Of a DNA stretch of 64,000 nt, positions 7,056-14,459 are shown piece by piece. This DNA comes from Christiangramia sediminis. GTDB lineage: Bacteria; Bacteroidota; Bacteroidia; Flavobacteriales; Flavobacteriaceae. Under the pieces are notes generated by a model that saw nothing but the letters and a program-made list of their open reading frames with translations, had not been told where the DNA came from and ran no database searches. Where the stretch lies: contig NZ_JAJBZG010000005.1 in NCBI RefSeq assembly GCF_020552705.1, positions 1,163,445 to 1,227,444 of the forward strand. The letters run 5' to 3'. The translations under genes were made by a program, and so were the position numbers. Numbering within the stretch: the stretch's first letter is position 1; each line of letters opens with the position of its first letter.

Positions 7056-9149
7056 ATGCAAAGTTTTAGAACCGAAATTGAAAATCCCGTTGTTGAAAAG
7101 GACATCCTGGATTTAGAAAAGAAGATCAGGCTGTTCCGTGAAGGAAAGGCCGATGAAGAGAAATTCCGCAGTCTGCGCCTGGCCCGCGGAGTTTATGGAC
7201 AAAGACAATCGGGAGTTCAGATGGTTCGAATAAAACTGCCATTTGGGAAAGTCACCTCAGAACAGCTGCATCGAATCGCCGATGTTTCTGATGAGTATTC
7301 CAAAGGTCGCCTGCATATCACCACCCGTCAGGATATTCAAATTCATTATGTGAGTTTAGACAGAACGCCGGAACTCTGGGCACAATTAGAGCGGGATGAT
7401 GTCACCCTTCGTGAGGCCTGCGGAAATACGGTGAGAAATATTACCGCTTCGCCAATGGCAGGGATAGATCCCAAAGAGCCTTTTGATGTTTCACCCTATG
7501 CTCATGCGGCCTTTCAGTTCTTTCTTCGGAACCCGATCTGCCAGGAGATGGGAAGAAAATTCAAGATGTCTTTTTCTTCTTCAGATGAAGATACAGCGCT
7601 AAGTTATATCCATGATCTTGGTTTTATCGCCAAACTCAAAGAAGGGAAAAGAGGTTTTAAGGTAATGCTGGGTGGGGGTCTCGGTTCACAGCCTCGACAT
7701 GCAGACGAATTATATGAATTTCTGCCTGCCGAAGAGATCATTCCTCTAATTGAAGGTGTGTTGAGAGTTTTTGATCGCCATGGCGAAAGGACTAAACGAT
7801 TAAAGGCAAGAATGAAGTTTCTGGTTAAGGATATTGGTAAAGAATCTTTTATGGAATTAGTAGAGGAGCAGAAGACAGCCCTTTCTAAGGATCAGCCGGA
7901 ATTCGAAATTGAAAGATTTGAAGCAGCTCCTGCATTACAAAATGTAGAAGTTCCTTCAGTAGAGATTAAAGATCAAAAAGAATTTGAAAACTGGAAGAAC
8001 ACGAATGTATTTCCACAGAAACAGGAAGGTTTATTTGCAGTAGGAATTCGTGTTCCCTTAGGCGATTTTTATACCGGCGGAGCAAGAAAGCTGGCCGATC
8101 TGGTTAAAAAATATGCCGGAAACGAGATAAGACTTACGCTGCGACAGGATATTTTGATCCGTCACGTGCGGGAAGAATTTCTGCCTCTCTTTTATTCCGA
8201 ATTAAAAAAGCTCGATTATGCCGAAACCGGTTATAATAAAACCGTTGATATCACCGCCTGCCCGGGAACCGATACCTGTAATCTTGGAATCGCCAGCAGC
8301 ACGGGAATCGCAGATGTGCTGGAAGATGTTCTTAAAGAAGAATATCCGCAATTCACCAACGGAAAGGATATTACGATTAAGATCAGTGGATGCATGAATG
8401 CCTGCGGCCAGCATAATATGGCTGAAATTGGCTTCCAGGGAATGTCTATTAAAGTTGGTAAAACGGTAGCTCCGGCACTTCAGGTATTACTTGGAGGTGG
8501 AACTTTAGGCGACGGGCAGGGAAGATTTGCTGATAAAGTGGTAAAAGTTCCCAGTAAACGCGGTCCTGAAGCTCTACGAGTTTTGCTGAATGATTTTGAA
8601 GCCAATTCTAAAACCAATGAAAAATTCGTAGAATATTATGATCGGAAAGAAAAGACCTATTTCTATGATCTTCTAAAAGACCTGGCCGATACTTCCAATC
8701 TCACCGAAAATGAATTTGTGGATTGGGGCCATGAATCGCCATATATTAAGGCAGTTGGGGTGGGAGAATGTGCCGGTGTGGTCATAGACCTTATCGCCAC
8801 CTTGTTATTCGAAAGCGAAGAAAAGATCGATAATGCGAAAGCTGCGCTGGAAAGAAAGGATTGGTCAGACAGTATTTACCATTCCTATACCTCAATTGTG
8901 AATTCAGCTAAAGCTTTATTGCTTTCTGAAGACGTAAAAACGAATACCCAGGCCGGGATCATTGCCCAGTTTGATGAACTTTTCGTGGATACGCATAAAA
9001 TTGAATTATCGACTTCCTTTAAGGAATTCGCCTATCAATTGAACGAAAACGAGCCGAGCGAGGCGTTTGCAAATAAATATTTAGAGGATGCGCATTTATT
9101 TCTGAAAAGAGTGGATGCCTATAGAACAAAGGAGGTACAAAATGTATAA
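7056..9149 (+). CDS. Assimilatory sulfite reductase (siroheme, 4Fe-4S) with C-terminal HEPN-like extension
   Basis: A 697-residue nitrite/sulfite reductase with the duplicated ferredoxin-like plus siroheme domain layout. Cluster ligands are C402 and C408 (CPGTDTC) and C446 and C450 (CMNAC), the expected Cx5C...Cx3C pattern. It reduces sulfite to sulfide with ferredoxin-type electrons. The catalytic part ends near residue 560; the remaining roughly 130 residues are helical and resemble a HEPN-type domain, which ordinary bacterial sulfite reductases lack. Sulfite rather than nitrite is inferred from the neighbours: cysHDN before it, two siroheme genes and a ferredoxin-NADP reductase after it. 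The stop overlaps the next start by 8 bases. Confidence 0.9.
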   Translation: MQSFRTEIENPVVEKDILDLEKKIRLFREGKADEEKFRSLRLARGVYGQRQSGVQMVRIKLPFGKVTSEQLHRIADVSDEYSKGRLHITTRQDIQIHYVSLDRTPELWAQLERDDVTLREACGNTVRNITASPMAGIDPKEPFDVSPYAHAAFQFFLRNPICQEMGRKFKMSFSSSDEDTALSYIHDLGFIAKLKEGKRGFKVMLGGGLGSQPRHADELYEFLPAEEIIPLIEGVLRVFDRHGERTKRLKARMKFLVKDIGKESFMELVEEQKTALSKDQPEFEIERFEAAPALQNVEVPSVEIKDQKEFENWKNTNVFPQKQEGLFAVGIRVPLGDFYTGGARKLADLVKKYAGNEIRLTLRQDILIRHVREEFLPLFYSELKKLDYAETGYNKTVDITACPGTDTCNLGIASSTGIADVLEDVLKEEYPQFTNGKDITIKISGCMNACGQHNMAEIGFQGMSIKVGKTVAPALQVLLGGGTLGDGQGRFADKVVKVPSKRGPEALRVLLNDFEANSKTNEKFVEYYDRKEKTYFYDLLKDLADTSNLTENEFVDWGHESPYIKAVGVGECAGVVIDLIATLLFESEEKIDNAKAALERKDWSDSIYHSYTSIVNSAKALLLSEDVKTNTQAGIIAQFDELFVDTHKIELSTSFKEFAYQLNENEPSEAFANKYLEDAHLFLKRVDAYRTKEVQNV

Positions 9150-9927
9150 TTCACCAAAGTTAACCGTCGTAGGAGCAGGACCGGGCGACCCGGAATTGAT
9201 CACCGTCAAAGCTTTAAATACGTTGAAGTCTGCCAGGGTGGTTTTGTACGACGCACTCATCAATCGTGAGCTGCTGGAATATGCGCCACAGGCAGAACAT
9301 ATATTCGTAGGAAAACGAAAGGATAAACATCGTTTTCCGCAGGAAGAGATCAATGAATTGATCGTGAAATACGCCCTGGAACGAGGGCATGTGGTTAGAT
9401 TGAAAGGCGGAGACCCTTTTATCTTTGGAAGAGGTTCAGAAGAGATTAATTATGCCAGGAAACACGGACTGGAAACAGCGGTAGTTTCAGGAATTACCTC
9501 TTCGATTGCGGTGCCTGCGAATGTTGGAATCCCGTTGACGCAAAGAGGAACTTCAGAAAGTTTCTGGGTGATCACCGGAACCACCTCCCAGAAGAAATTA
9601 TCAAATGATGTAAGGCTGGCCGCGCAATCTACCGCAACCGTGGTGATATTGATGGGAATGGGAAAACTGCATGAAATAGTTGATGTTTTCCGCAGCTTCG
9701 GAAAAGAAGATATTCCGGTGGGAATCATTCAAAATGGAACTACCCAAAATGAAAGATCAGGTTTTGGGACGATCAAAACGATTGAAAAGGTGGTTTTAGA
9801 AAAACAACTAGGCGCTCCGGCAATTATCGTGATTGGTGAGGTGGTAAAAGAAGCGAATGATTTGCAATCGGCGTTTGAGAGAGTGATTGAAGAAAAGGTA
9901 TATCATAATACCCCCTTTGGGGGATAG
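9142..9927 (+). CDS. cobA: Uroporphyrinogen-III C-methyltransferase
   Basis: A 261-residue SAM-dependent methyltransferase making precorrin-2 for siroheme, the cofactor of the sulfite reductase upstream. Motifs VVGAGPGDPELIT, YDALI and RLKGGDPFIFGRG are diagnostic for SUMT. I chose the ATG at 9142 because an unusually good Shine-Dalgarno sequence, GGAGGT (9131-9136), sits 5 bases before it and the family begins here; an earlier in-frame ATG at 9115 adds a tail unlike the family. The last residues (NTPFGG) and the stop codon are encoded by a C/G-block repeat, so the native C-terminus has been altered. Confidence 0.93.
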   Translation: MYNSPKLTVVGAGPGDPELITVKALNTLKSARVVLYDALINRELLEYAPQAEHIFVGKRKDKHRFPQEEINELIVKYALERGHVVRLKGGDPFIFGRGSEEINYARKHGLETAVVSGITSSIAVPANVGIPLTQRGTSESFWVITGTTSQKKLSNDVRLAAQSTATVVILMGMGKLHEIVDVFRSFGKEDIPVGIIQNGTTQNERSGFGTIKTIEKVVLEKQLGAPAIIVIGEVVKEANDLQSAFERVIEEKVYHNTPFGG

Positions 9928-9932
9928 GGGGC
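9910..9932 (+). repeat. C/G-block repeat overlapping the cobA stop codon
   Basis: ACCCCC - TTT - GGGGG - ATA - GGGGGC. The TAG stop of cobA (9925-9927) lies inside the spacer between the two G blocks. Same three-block form as the other copies in the window. Confidence 0.85.
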
Positions 9933-9937
9933 AAAGT

Positions 9938-10531
9938 ATGCAAGAAAGAAACGAATTATACCCGGTTTTTTTGAAAGTCAACCAGTTGAATATACTCGTG
10001 GTGGGTGGAGGAAATGTAGGTCACGAAAAACTGTATTTTCTATTCAAATCCAGTCCGCATGCGCAGGTTGAGATCGTTGCGAAATGGTTCTTGCCGGAAA
10101 CTGAAGAACTGGCAAAAAAACATGGCGCGAAACTGGTAAAAGGCAGGTATAAAAGAAAATATCTGAAAAAAAAACATTTCGTGATCGCTGCCACCAACGA
10201 TGCTAAATTGAATAAGAAGGTTCATCGGGATGCCAAAAAAAGATATTTACTGGCCAATATTGCTGATACTCCAGAGCTCTGTGATTTCTATATGGGAGGT
10301 ATTGTAAATAAAGGACATGTGAAAATAGCTATTTCCACCAATGGAAAATCACCCACAACTGCCAAGCGATTACGGCAATTTTTTGAGGAAGTGATTCCGG
10401 AAAATGTGAACCAGATGGTGGAAAATTTAAATGAATACAGAAAATCAATAAAAGGCGATTTTGAAGCCAAAGTAGAACAGATGAATACTATAACAGAAAG
10501 CTTAATTGTAAAAAAAAGTAAAGATGATTAG
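9938..10531 (+). CDS. Precorrin-2 dehydrogenase / sirohydrochlorin ferrochelatase (siroheme synthase N-terminal domain)
   Basis: A 197-residue protein equivalent to the CysG N-terminal half (Met8p-like). It oxidises precorrin-2 and inserts iron to complete siroheme. The NAD-binding motif LVVGGGNVG lies near residue 19, and ISTNGKSPTTAKRLR is the conserved dimerisation/active-site segment. The start at 9938 follows the repeat; an upstream in-frame ATG at 9887 would translate the repeat itself and the end of cobA, and is rejected. Together with cobA it replaces a fused CysG. The stop overlaps the reductase start by 8 bases, indicating an operon. Confidence 0.92.
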   Translation: MQERNELYPVFLKVNQLNILVVGGGNVGHEKLYFLFKSSPHAQVEIVAKWFLPETEELAKKHGAKLVKGRYKRKYLKKKHFVIAATNDAKLNKKVHRDAKKRYLLANIADTPELCDFYMGGIVNKGHVKIAISTNGKSPTTAKRLRQFFEEVIPENVNQMVENLNEYRKSIKGDFEAKVEQMNTITESLIVKKSKDD

Positions 10532-11588
10532 AACAGATATCCTGATAATTGGAGCAGGACCTACCGGTTTGTTCACCGTTTTTGAAGCGGGACTCCTTAA
10601 ATTAAAGACCCATTTAATAGATGCTTTGCCACAGCCAGGAGGGCAGTGTTCAGAGATTTATCCCAAGAAACCTATTTATGATATTCCGGCCTTCCCGGAA
10701 ATTCTGGCCGGTGATCTGGTAAAAAATCTTATGGAACAGATCAGGCCTTTTAAACCCGGTTTTACTCTGGGCGAACGCGCAGAAACTCTGGAGAAACTCG
10801 ATGATGGGACTTTCATTGTGACCACAAATAAGGGAACTCAACACCATGCACCTGTGGTTGCTATTGCCGGCGGATTAGGATCTTTTGAGCCAAGAAAACC
10901 ACCTATTGCAAATATTGCTGAATATGAAGATAAAGGAGTTTCTTATTTTATAAAAGATCCGGAAGTTTACCGCGATAGAAAAGTGGTGATCGCCGGGGGT
11001 GGTGATTCTGCTTTAGATTGGGCTATTTATTTGTCTGATGTTGCTTCAGAAGTAGCACTGGTTCACAGAAGGGAAGAATTTAGGGGCGCTCTGGATTCCG
11101 TAGAAAGAGTCTCAGAATTAGCTAAACTCGGTAAAATTGAAATGATCACCAATGCTGAGGTCGTTGGATTAAAAGGTGAAGATGAACTGGAAAAAGTGGT
11201 GATACGTCACAAAGATAAGGCTCGCGGAGAAGAGTTCAGATCCGTGGACGATTTTATCCCGTTATTCGGATTATCACCTAAACTCGGACCCATTGGTAGC
11301 TGGGGCCTGGAAATTGAAAAGAATGCGATAAAAGTTGACAATTCTTATGATTATCAAACCAATATTCCAGGGGTATATGCCATTGGAGATGTAAATACCT
11401 ATAAGGGAAAACTTAAGTTGATTCTTTCCGGTTTTCATGAAGCGGCGATTATGTGTCAGAGTGCCTACCAGAAAATTTATCCGGATAAAAAATATGTTCT
11501 AAAATATACTACTGTTGGTGGTGTGGAAGGATTTGACGGGACCAAAAAAGAAGCTAAGAAAGAAGTAGTGCAGAGTATTAGTGTTTAA
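10524..11588 (+). CDS. Ferredoxin/flavodoxin-NADP reductase, thioredoxin-reductase-like
   Basis: A 354-residue flavoprotein with an FAD motif (IIGAGPTGLF, residues 6-15), an NADPH motif (IAGGGDSALDWA) and a C-terminal GDVNTYKGKLKLI segment. It lacks the CxxC of thioredoxin reductase, which places it in the TrxR-like ferredoxin-NADP reductase family (YumC type). As the last gene of the sulfite reductase-siroheme operon it probably supplies electrons, through a ferredoxin encoded elsewhere, to sulfite reduction. The link is inferred from context; the family is clear. Confidence 0.9.
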   Translation: MIRTDILIIGAGPTGLFTVFEAGLLKLKTHLIDALPQPGGQCSEIYPKKPIYDIPAFPEILAGDLVKNLMEQIRPFKPGFTLGERAETLEKLDDGTFIVTTNKGTQHHAPVVAIAGGLGSFEPRKPPIANIAEYEDKGVSYFIKDPEVYRDRKVVIAGGGDSALDWAIYLSDVASEVALVHRREEFRGALDSVERVSELAKLGKIEMITNAEVVGLKGEDELEKVVIRHKDKARGEEFRSVDDFIPLFGLSPKLGPIGSWGLEIEKNAIKVDNSYDYQTNIPGVYAIGDVNTYKGKLKLILSGFHEAAIMCQSAYQKIYPDKKYVLKYTTVGGVEGFDGTKKEAKKEVVQSISV

Positions 11589-11712
11589 TTTGTTACGGAT
11601 AATTTTTGTTGGTTTTAACTTCTTATTCTCAATTATTTATGCTTTAATATCCTAATTTAGGTTGATTGTATTTTTCTGAAAAAAATTCATTTTATTCAAA
11701 ATTTTAAATTAA

Positions 11713-12207
11713 ATGGAAACATTGAAACTGGAGTTTAAAATAGACAGGGAAAAGCGCAGCATTCTAGTTGAAAAAGAATTCTCAGCTCCCTTAGATGTGG
11801 TATGGTCTGCCTGGACACGGGCTGAAACACTTGATAAATGGTGGGCGCCAAAACCCTGGAAAGCTAAAACTAAACGGATGAATTTCAGGGAAAATGGAAG
11901 TTGGTTGTATGCCATGCAGAGTCCCGAAGGTGAGGAGCATTATGCCCTGGCTCAATATAAAGAAATTGTGCAGGAACAAAGATTCGTAGGCCTGGATTCG
12001 TTTTGTGATGAAAACGGGGTTATTAATGAAGATTTACCAAAATCGACCTGGAAAGTGGAGTTTGAACCTGAAGGTTCTCATACACTGGTAATAATCGAAA
12101 CGGAATATGAAACCGAAGAGGCGCTGGATGCAATTTTAAAGATGGGATTTCAGGAGGGTTTTACAGCCGGACTTTTACAGCTTGATGAACATCTGGAAAA
12201 GATATAA
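11713..12207 (+). CDS. SRPBCC (AHSA1-like) domain protein
   Basis: A 164-residue START/Bet v1-fold protein of the AHSA1 group. The signature FSAPLDVVWSAWT and LDKWWAPKPW near the N-terminus, and a C-terminal helix (GFQEGFTAGLLQLDEHL), are typical. The fold forms a hydrophobic pocket; the ligand is unknown. It stands alone after the sulfite operon, with an AT-rich leader of about 120 bases. A role in lipid or hydrophobic-metabolite binding or stress response is usual for the family but unproven here. Confidence 0.85.
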   Translation: METLKLEFKIDREKRSILVEKEFSAPLDVVWSAWTRAETLDKWWAPKPWKAKTKRMNFRENGSWLYAMQSPEGEEHYALAQYKEIVQEQRFVGLDSFCDENGVINEDLPKSTWKVEFEPEGSHTLVIIETEYETEEALDAILKMGFQEGFTAGLLQLDEHLEKI

Positions 12208-12246
12208 TTCTGTTAATCCGGGATTCTGATTTAAAGTTAGGAATAT

Positions 12247-12254
12247 TATCTTTG
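12247..12254 (+). promoter_or_regulatory. -7 promoter element for osmC
   Basis: TATCTTTG fits the Bacteroidetes -7 consensus TAnnTTTG and lies 16 bases before the OsmC-family start codon. No convincing TTG at -33 is seen. Confidence 0.55.
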
Positions 12255-12270
12255 GTGAAAATTCGAAAAC

Positions 12271-12693
12271 ATGAAGATCAGCCTAAAAAGAATCAACGAT
12301 AATTATCTATTTGAAACTGTAAACGAACGCGGTAATATTGTTCTTCTGGACAATAAATCTGATGAGGAGCCTAAAGGTTCCAGTCCGATGGATCTTATAC
12401 TTCGCGGAATTGCCGGATGCAGCAGTATAGATGTGGTAATGATCCTAAGAAAGCAGCAACATGAGTTGGAAGATCTTAGGGTAGAAGTTGACGGATTTCG
12501 CGAAGAAGGAGCTATTCCAAATGTTTTCAAAAAGATCCATCTGGACTTTATCCTGAAAGGTGATGTTCCGGCGGCTAAAGTTGAAAGAGCAGTAAAATTA
12601 TCAATGGATAAATACTGTTCTGTCTCTAAAATGCTAGAGAAAGCGGCAGAAATTTCATATTCGATTCACTTAAATGGAGAGAAAATATTATAA
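12271..12693 (+). CDS. OsmC/Ohr-family peroxidase-like protein
   Basis: A 140-residue OsmC-family protein. The two redox cysteines are in the contexts AGCSSIDVV and KYCSVSKML. Members reduce organic hydroperoxides with these two cysteines in the cytoplasm. It is closer to the YhfA-like OsmC branch than to Ohr, judged by GCSSIDVV. Its stop codon overlaps the start of the next gene (TAATG), so the two are probably co-transcribed and translationally coupled. Confidence 0.88.
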   Translation: MKISLKRINDNYLFETVNERGNIVLLDNKSDEEPKGSSPMDLILRGIAGCSSIDVVMILRKQQHELEDLRVEVDGFREEGAIPNVFKKIHLDFILKGDVPAAKVERAVKLSMDKYCSVSKMLEKAAEISYSIHLNGEKIL

Positions 12694-13199
12694 TGAATTT
12701 CTTTGAAACCAGAATAGTGAGAACCTGGGAGCCGTCCATTTGGCTCAGAGTAATCCTGACAGTATTATTATTAGCAAGTGCAGGAGTGGTTTATGTCTGG
12801 AAACCGGATGTATCATGGTTAATGAATATTTCTTATGGAGTATATATGATAAGCTTATTTCTAGCTTTGAGTCAATCTTTTTTTAAGCCAAAATATTTAG
12901 GAAATCTTTCAGTTTCTGAAGAAAGGATTAGGGTTGATCTTCATGGAGAACAGAAAGAATTTCCTATTTCAGAATTGGAGCAACTAGGCTTTAATTATAG
13001 AGGATATAGTAGTTTTTGGAAGCATAGCATATATGGAAATAAGAATCACTTCTATTTCATGGTAAGTTCAGGTGAGAAATTTGATTATGAGATTGTATTG
13101 CAGAATAAAGAAGTAAAAGAAGAATTTAAGTTGTTATTAAAAAGAATTCAGAATACGTCTTATTTAAAAATCGCCCAGACCGGGAATTCTACTTTTTAA
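12693..13199 (+). CDS. Hypothetical membrane protein with PH-like tail
   Basis: A 168-residue protein I do not recognise. Two hydrophobic segments (about residues 19-36 and 44-61) form a membrane hairpin. They are followed by a soluble part rich in beta-strand (LSVSEERIRVDL, FPISELEQLGFNY) that recalls bacterial PH-like domains. It overlaps the OsmC gene by one base, so expression is coupled to it. No catalytic motif is seen. Confidence 0.75.
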   Translation: MNFFETRIVRTWEPSIWLRVILTVLLLASAGVVYVWKPDVSWLMNISYGVYMISLFLALSQSFFKPKYLGNLSVSEERIRVDLHGEQKEFPISELEQLGFNYRGYSSFWKHSIYGNKNHFYFMVSSGEKFDYEIVLQNKEVKEEFKLLLKRIQNTSYLKIAQTGNSTF

Positions 13200-13227
13200 A
13201 CTTCTACATAAAATTATCTCAAATAAC

Positions 13228-13257
13228 TTGGATTTTAAGGTGTGAGCACTATATTTG
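13228..13257 (+). promoter_or_regulatory. Promoter of the metH riboswitch transcript
   Basis: TTG (13228-13230), 19 bases, then TATATTTG (13250-13257): an ideal Bacteroidetes -33/-7 promoter. Transcription would begin around 13264, about 20 bases before the SAM riboswitch. Confidence 0.8.
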
Positions 13258-13284
13258 TTTTATAAGTTCATTGTTTACTAACAA

Positions 13285-13389
13285 TCGTTATCAAGAAAGG
13301 TTGAGGGATTAGACCCTGTGAAACCTTAGCAACCCTCCTTTTGGAGAAGGTGCTACATTCTACTGAGTTAAACCTCGGATAGATAACAA
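13285..13389 (+). promoter_or_regulatory. SAM riboswitch (S-box, SAM-I type) upstream of metH
   Basis: The conserved aptamer core is readable: GTTATCAAGA, GGTTGAGGGATTAGACCC, TGTGAAACCTTAGCAACC, a short P3 hairpin (CTCCTTTTGGAG), AAGGTGCTACATTC, a P4-like segment and AGATAAC. GTTATC (13287-13292) pairs with GATAAC (13382-13387) as P1. It binds S-adenosylmethionine and should reduce expression of methionine synthase when SAM is plentiful. The aptamer lies 52 bases ahead of the metH start. I see a T-rich tract (13410-13418) but no convincing terminator hairpin, so the switching mechanism is unresolved. Confidence 0.92.
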
Positions 13390-13440
13390 ACAGAATTCTT
13401 TTCAGTCTTCTTTTTTTGATATCGTTTTATTTATATAATC

Positions 13441-14454
13441 ATGTCAAAAATTGAAGAGCAACTCTCTCAAAAAATATTAATATTAGACGGTGCAATGGGT
13501 ACCATGCTTCAGGAATATAAATTTTCTGAAGAGGACTTTCGTGGGAATCGTTTTGCCAATTGGCCTGTTTCCGTAAAAGGAAATAACGACCTCCTTTCCC
13601 TTACCCAGCCAGAAGCCATTGCTAGCATTCATCGTAAATATTTTGATGCCGGGGCCGATATTGTGGAAACCAATACCTTTTCTGGAACCACCATCGCTAT
13701 GGCCGATTATCAAATGGAGGAGCTCGTTTATGAGCTTAATTATGAGTCGGCGAGAATTGCCAAAAAGGTCGCGGAAGAAGTTACGGCTGAAGATCCTTCC
13801 AAACCGAGATTTGTAGCCGGAGCCATGGGTCCTACTAATAAAACGGCCAGTATGAGTCCAGACGTGAACGATCCCGGATTTCGCGCCATTTCTTTTGATG
13901 AACTTAGGAAAGCTTATAAACAACAGGCGCAAGCCCTGGTGGAGGGTGGTGTGGATGTACTCCTGGTAGAAACCGTTTTTGATACTTTAAATGCAAAGGC
14001 AGCTCTTTTTGCGATTGAAGAATTAAAAGAAGAGCTAAATCTGGATATTCCGATCATGGTGAGTGGAACGATCACCGATACCTCCGGAAGAACACTTTCC
14101 GGACAAACTGCAGAAGCCTTCCTTATCTCTGTTTCTCATATTCCGTTACTAAGCATTGGTTTTAACTGTGCTTTGGGAGCAAAACAATTAACTCCGCACC
14201 TGGAAGTTCTGAATCGCTATGCGAATTCGGGAGTTTCAGCGTATCCCAATGCGGGATTACCAAATGCCTTTGGAGAATACGACCAGGACGCCCAGGAAAT
14301 GGCCGCTCAAATCAAGGAATATTTGGAAAAAGGGCTGGTCAATATTTTGGGCGGATGCTGCGGAACTACACCAAAACACATTAAAGCAATTGCAGAGGTT
14401 GCTGTAAATTATAAACCACGTCCTATCTATAAACTTCAAGAGCAAACCCGGTAA
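13441..14454 (+). CDS. metH: Methionine synthase, homocysteine S-methyltransferase subunit
   Basis: A 337-residue homocysteine-binding domain equal to the first module of cobalamin-dependent MetH. It begins [11 protein letters not shown] and has the zinc ligands in GFNCALGA and [10 protein letters not shown]. It activates homocysteine thiolate for methylation by methylcobalamin. Here it is a free-standing gene; the other MetH modules are encoded by the next gene, 5 bases downstream. This split arrangement is common in Bacteroidetes, so it is not a frameshift artefact. The SAM riboswitch directly upstream controls both genes. Confidence 0.93.
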   Translation: MSKIEEQLSQKILILDGAMGTMLQEYKFSEEDFRGNRFANWPVSVKGNNDLLSLTQPEAIASIHRKYFDAGADIVETNTFSGTTIAMADYQMEELVYELNYESARIAKKVAEEVTAEDPSKPRFVAGAMGPTNKTASMSPDVNDPGFRAISFDELRKAYKQQAQALVEGGVDVLLVETVFDTLNAKAALFAIEELKEELNLDIPIMVSGTITDTSGRTLSGQTAEAFLISVSHIPLLSIGFNCALGAKQLTPHLEVLNRYANSGVSAYPNAGLPNAFGEYDQDAQEMAAQIKEYLEKGLVNILGGCCGTTPKHIKAIAEVAVNYKPRPIYKLQEQTR

Positions 14455-14459
14455 TTTTT

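Noticed and set aside
9887..9937. Upstream start for the precorrin-2 dehydrogenase gene
   Set aside because: The extension is translated repeat and cobA tail (MKKRYIIIPPLGDRGQS); the family starts near the ATG at 9938.
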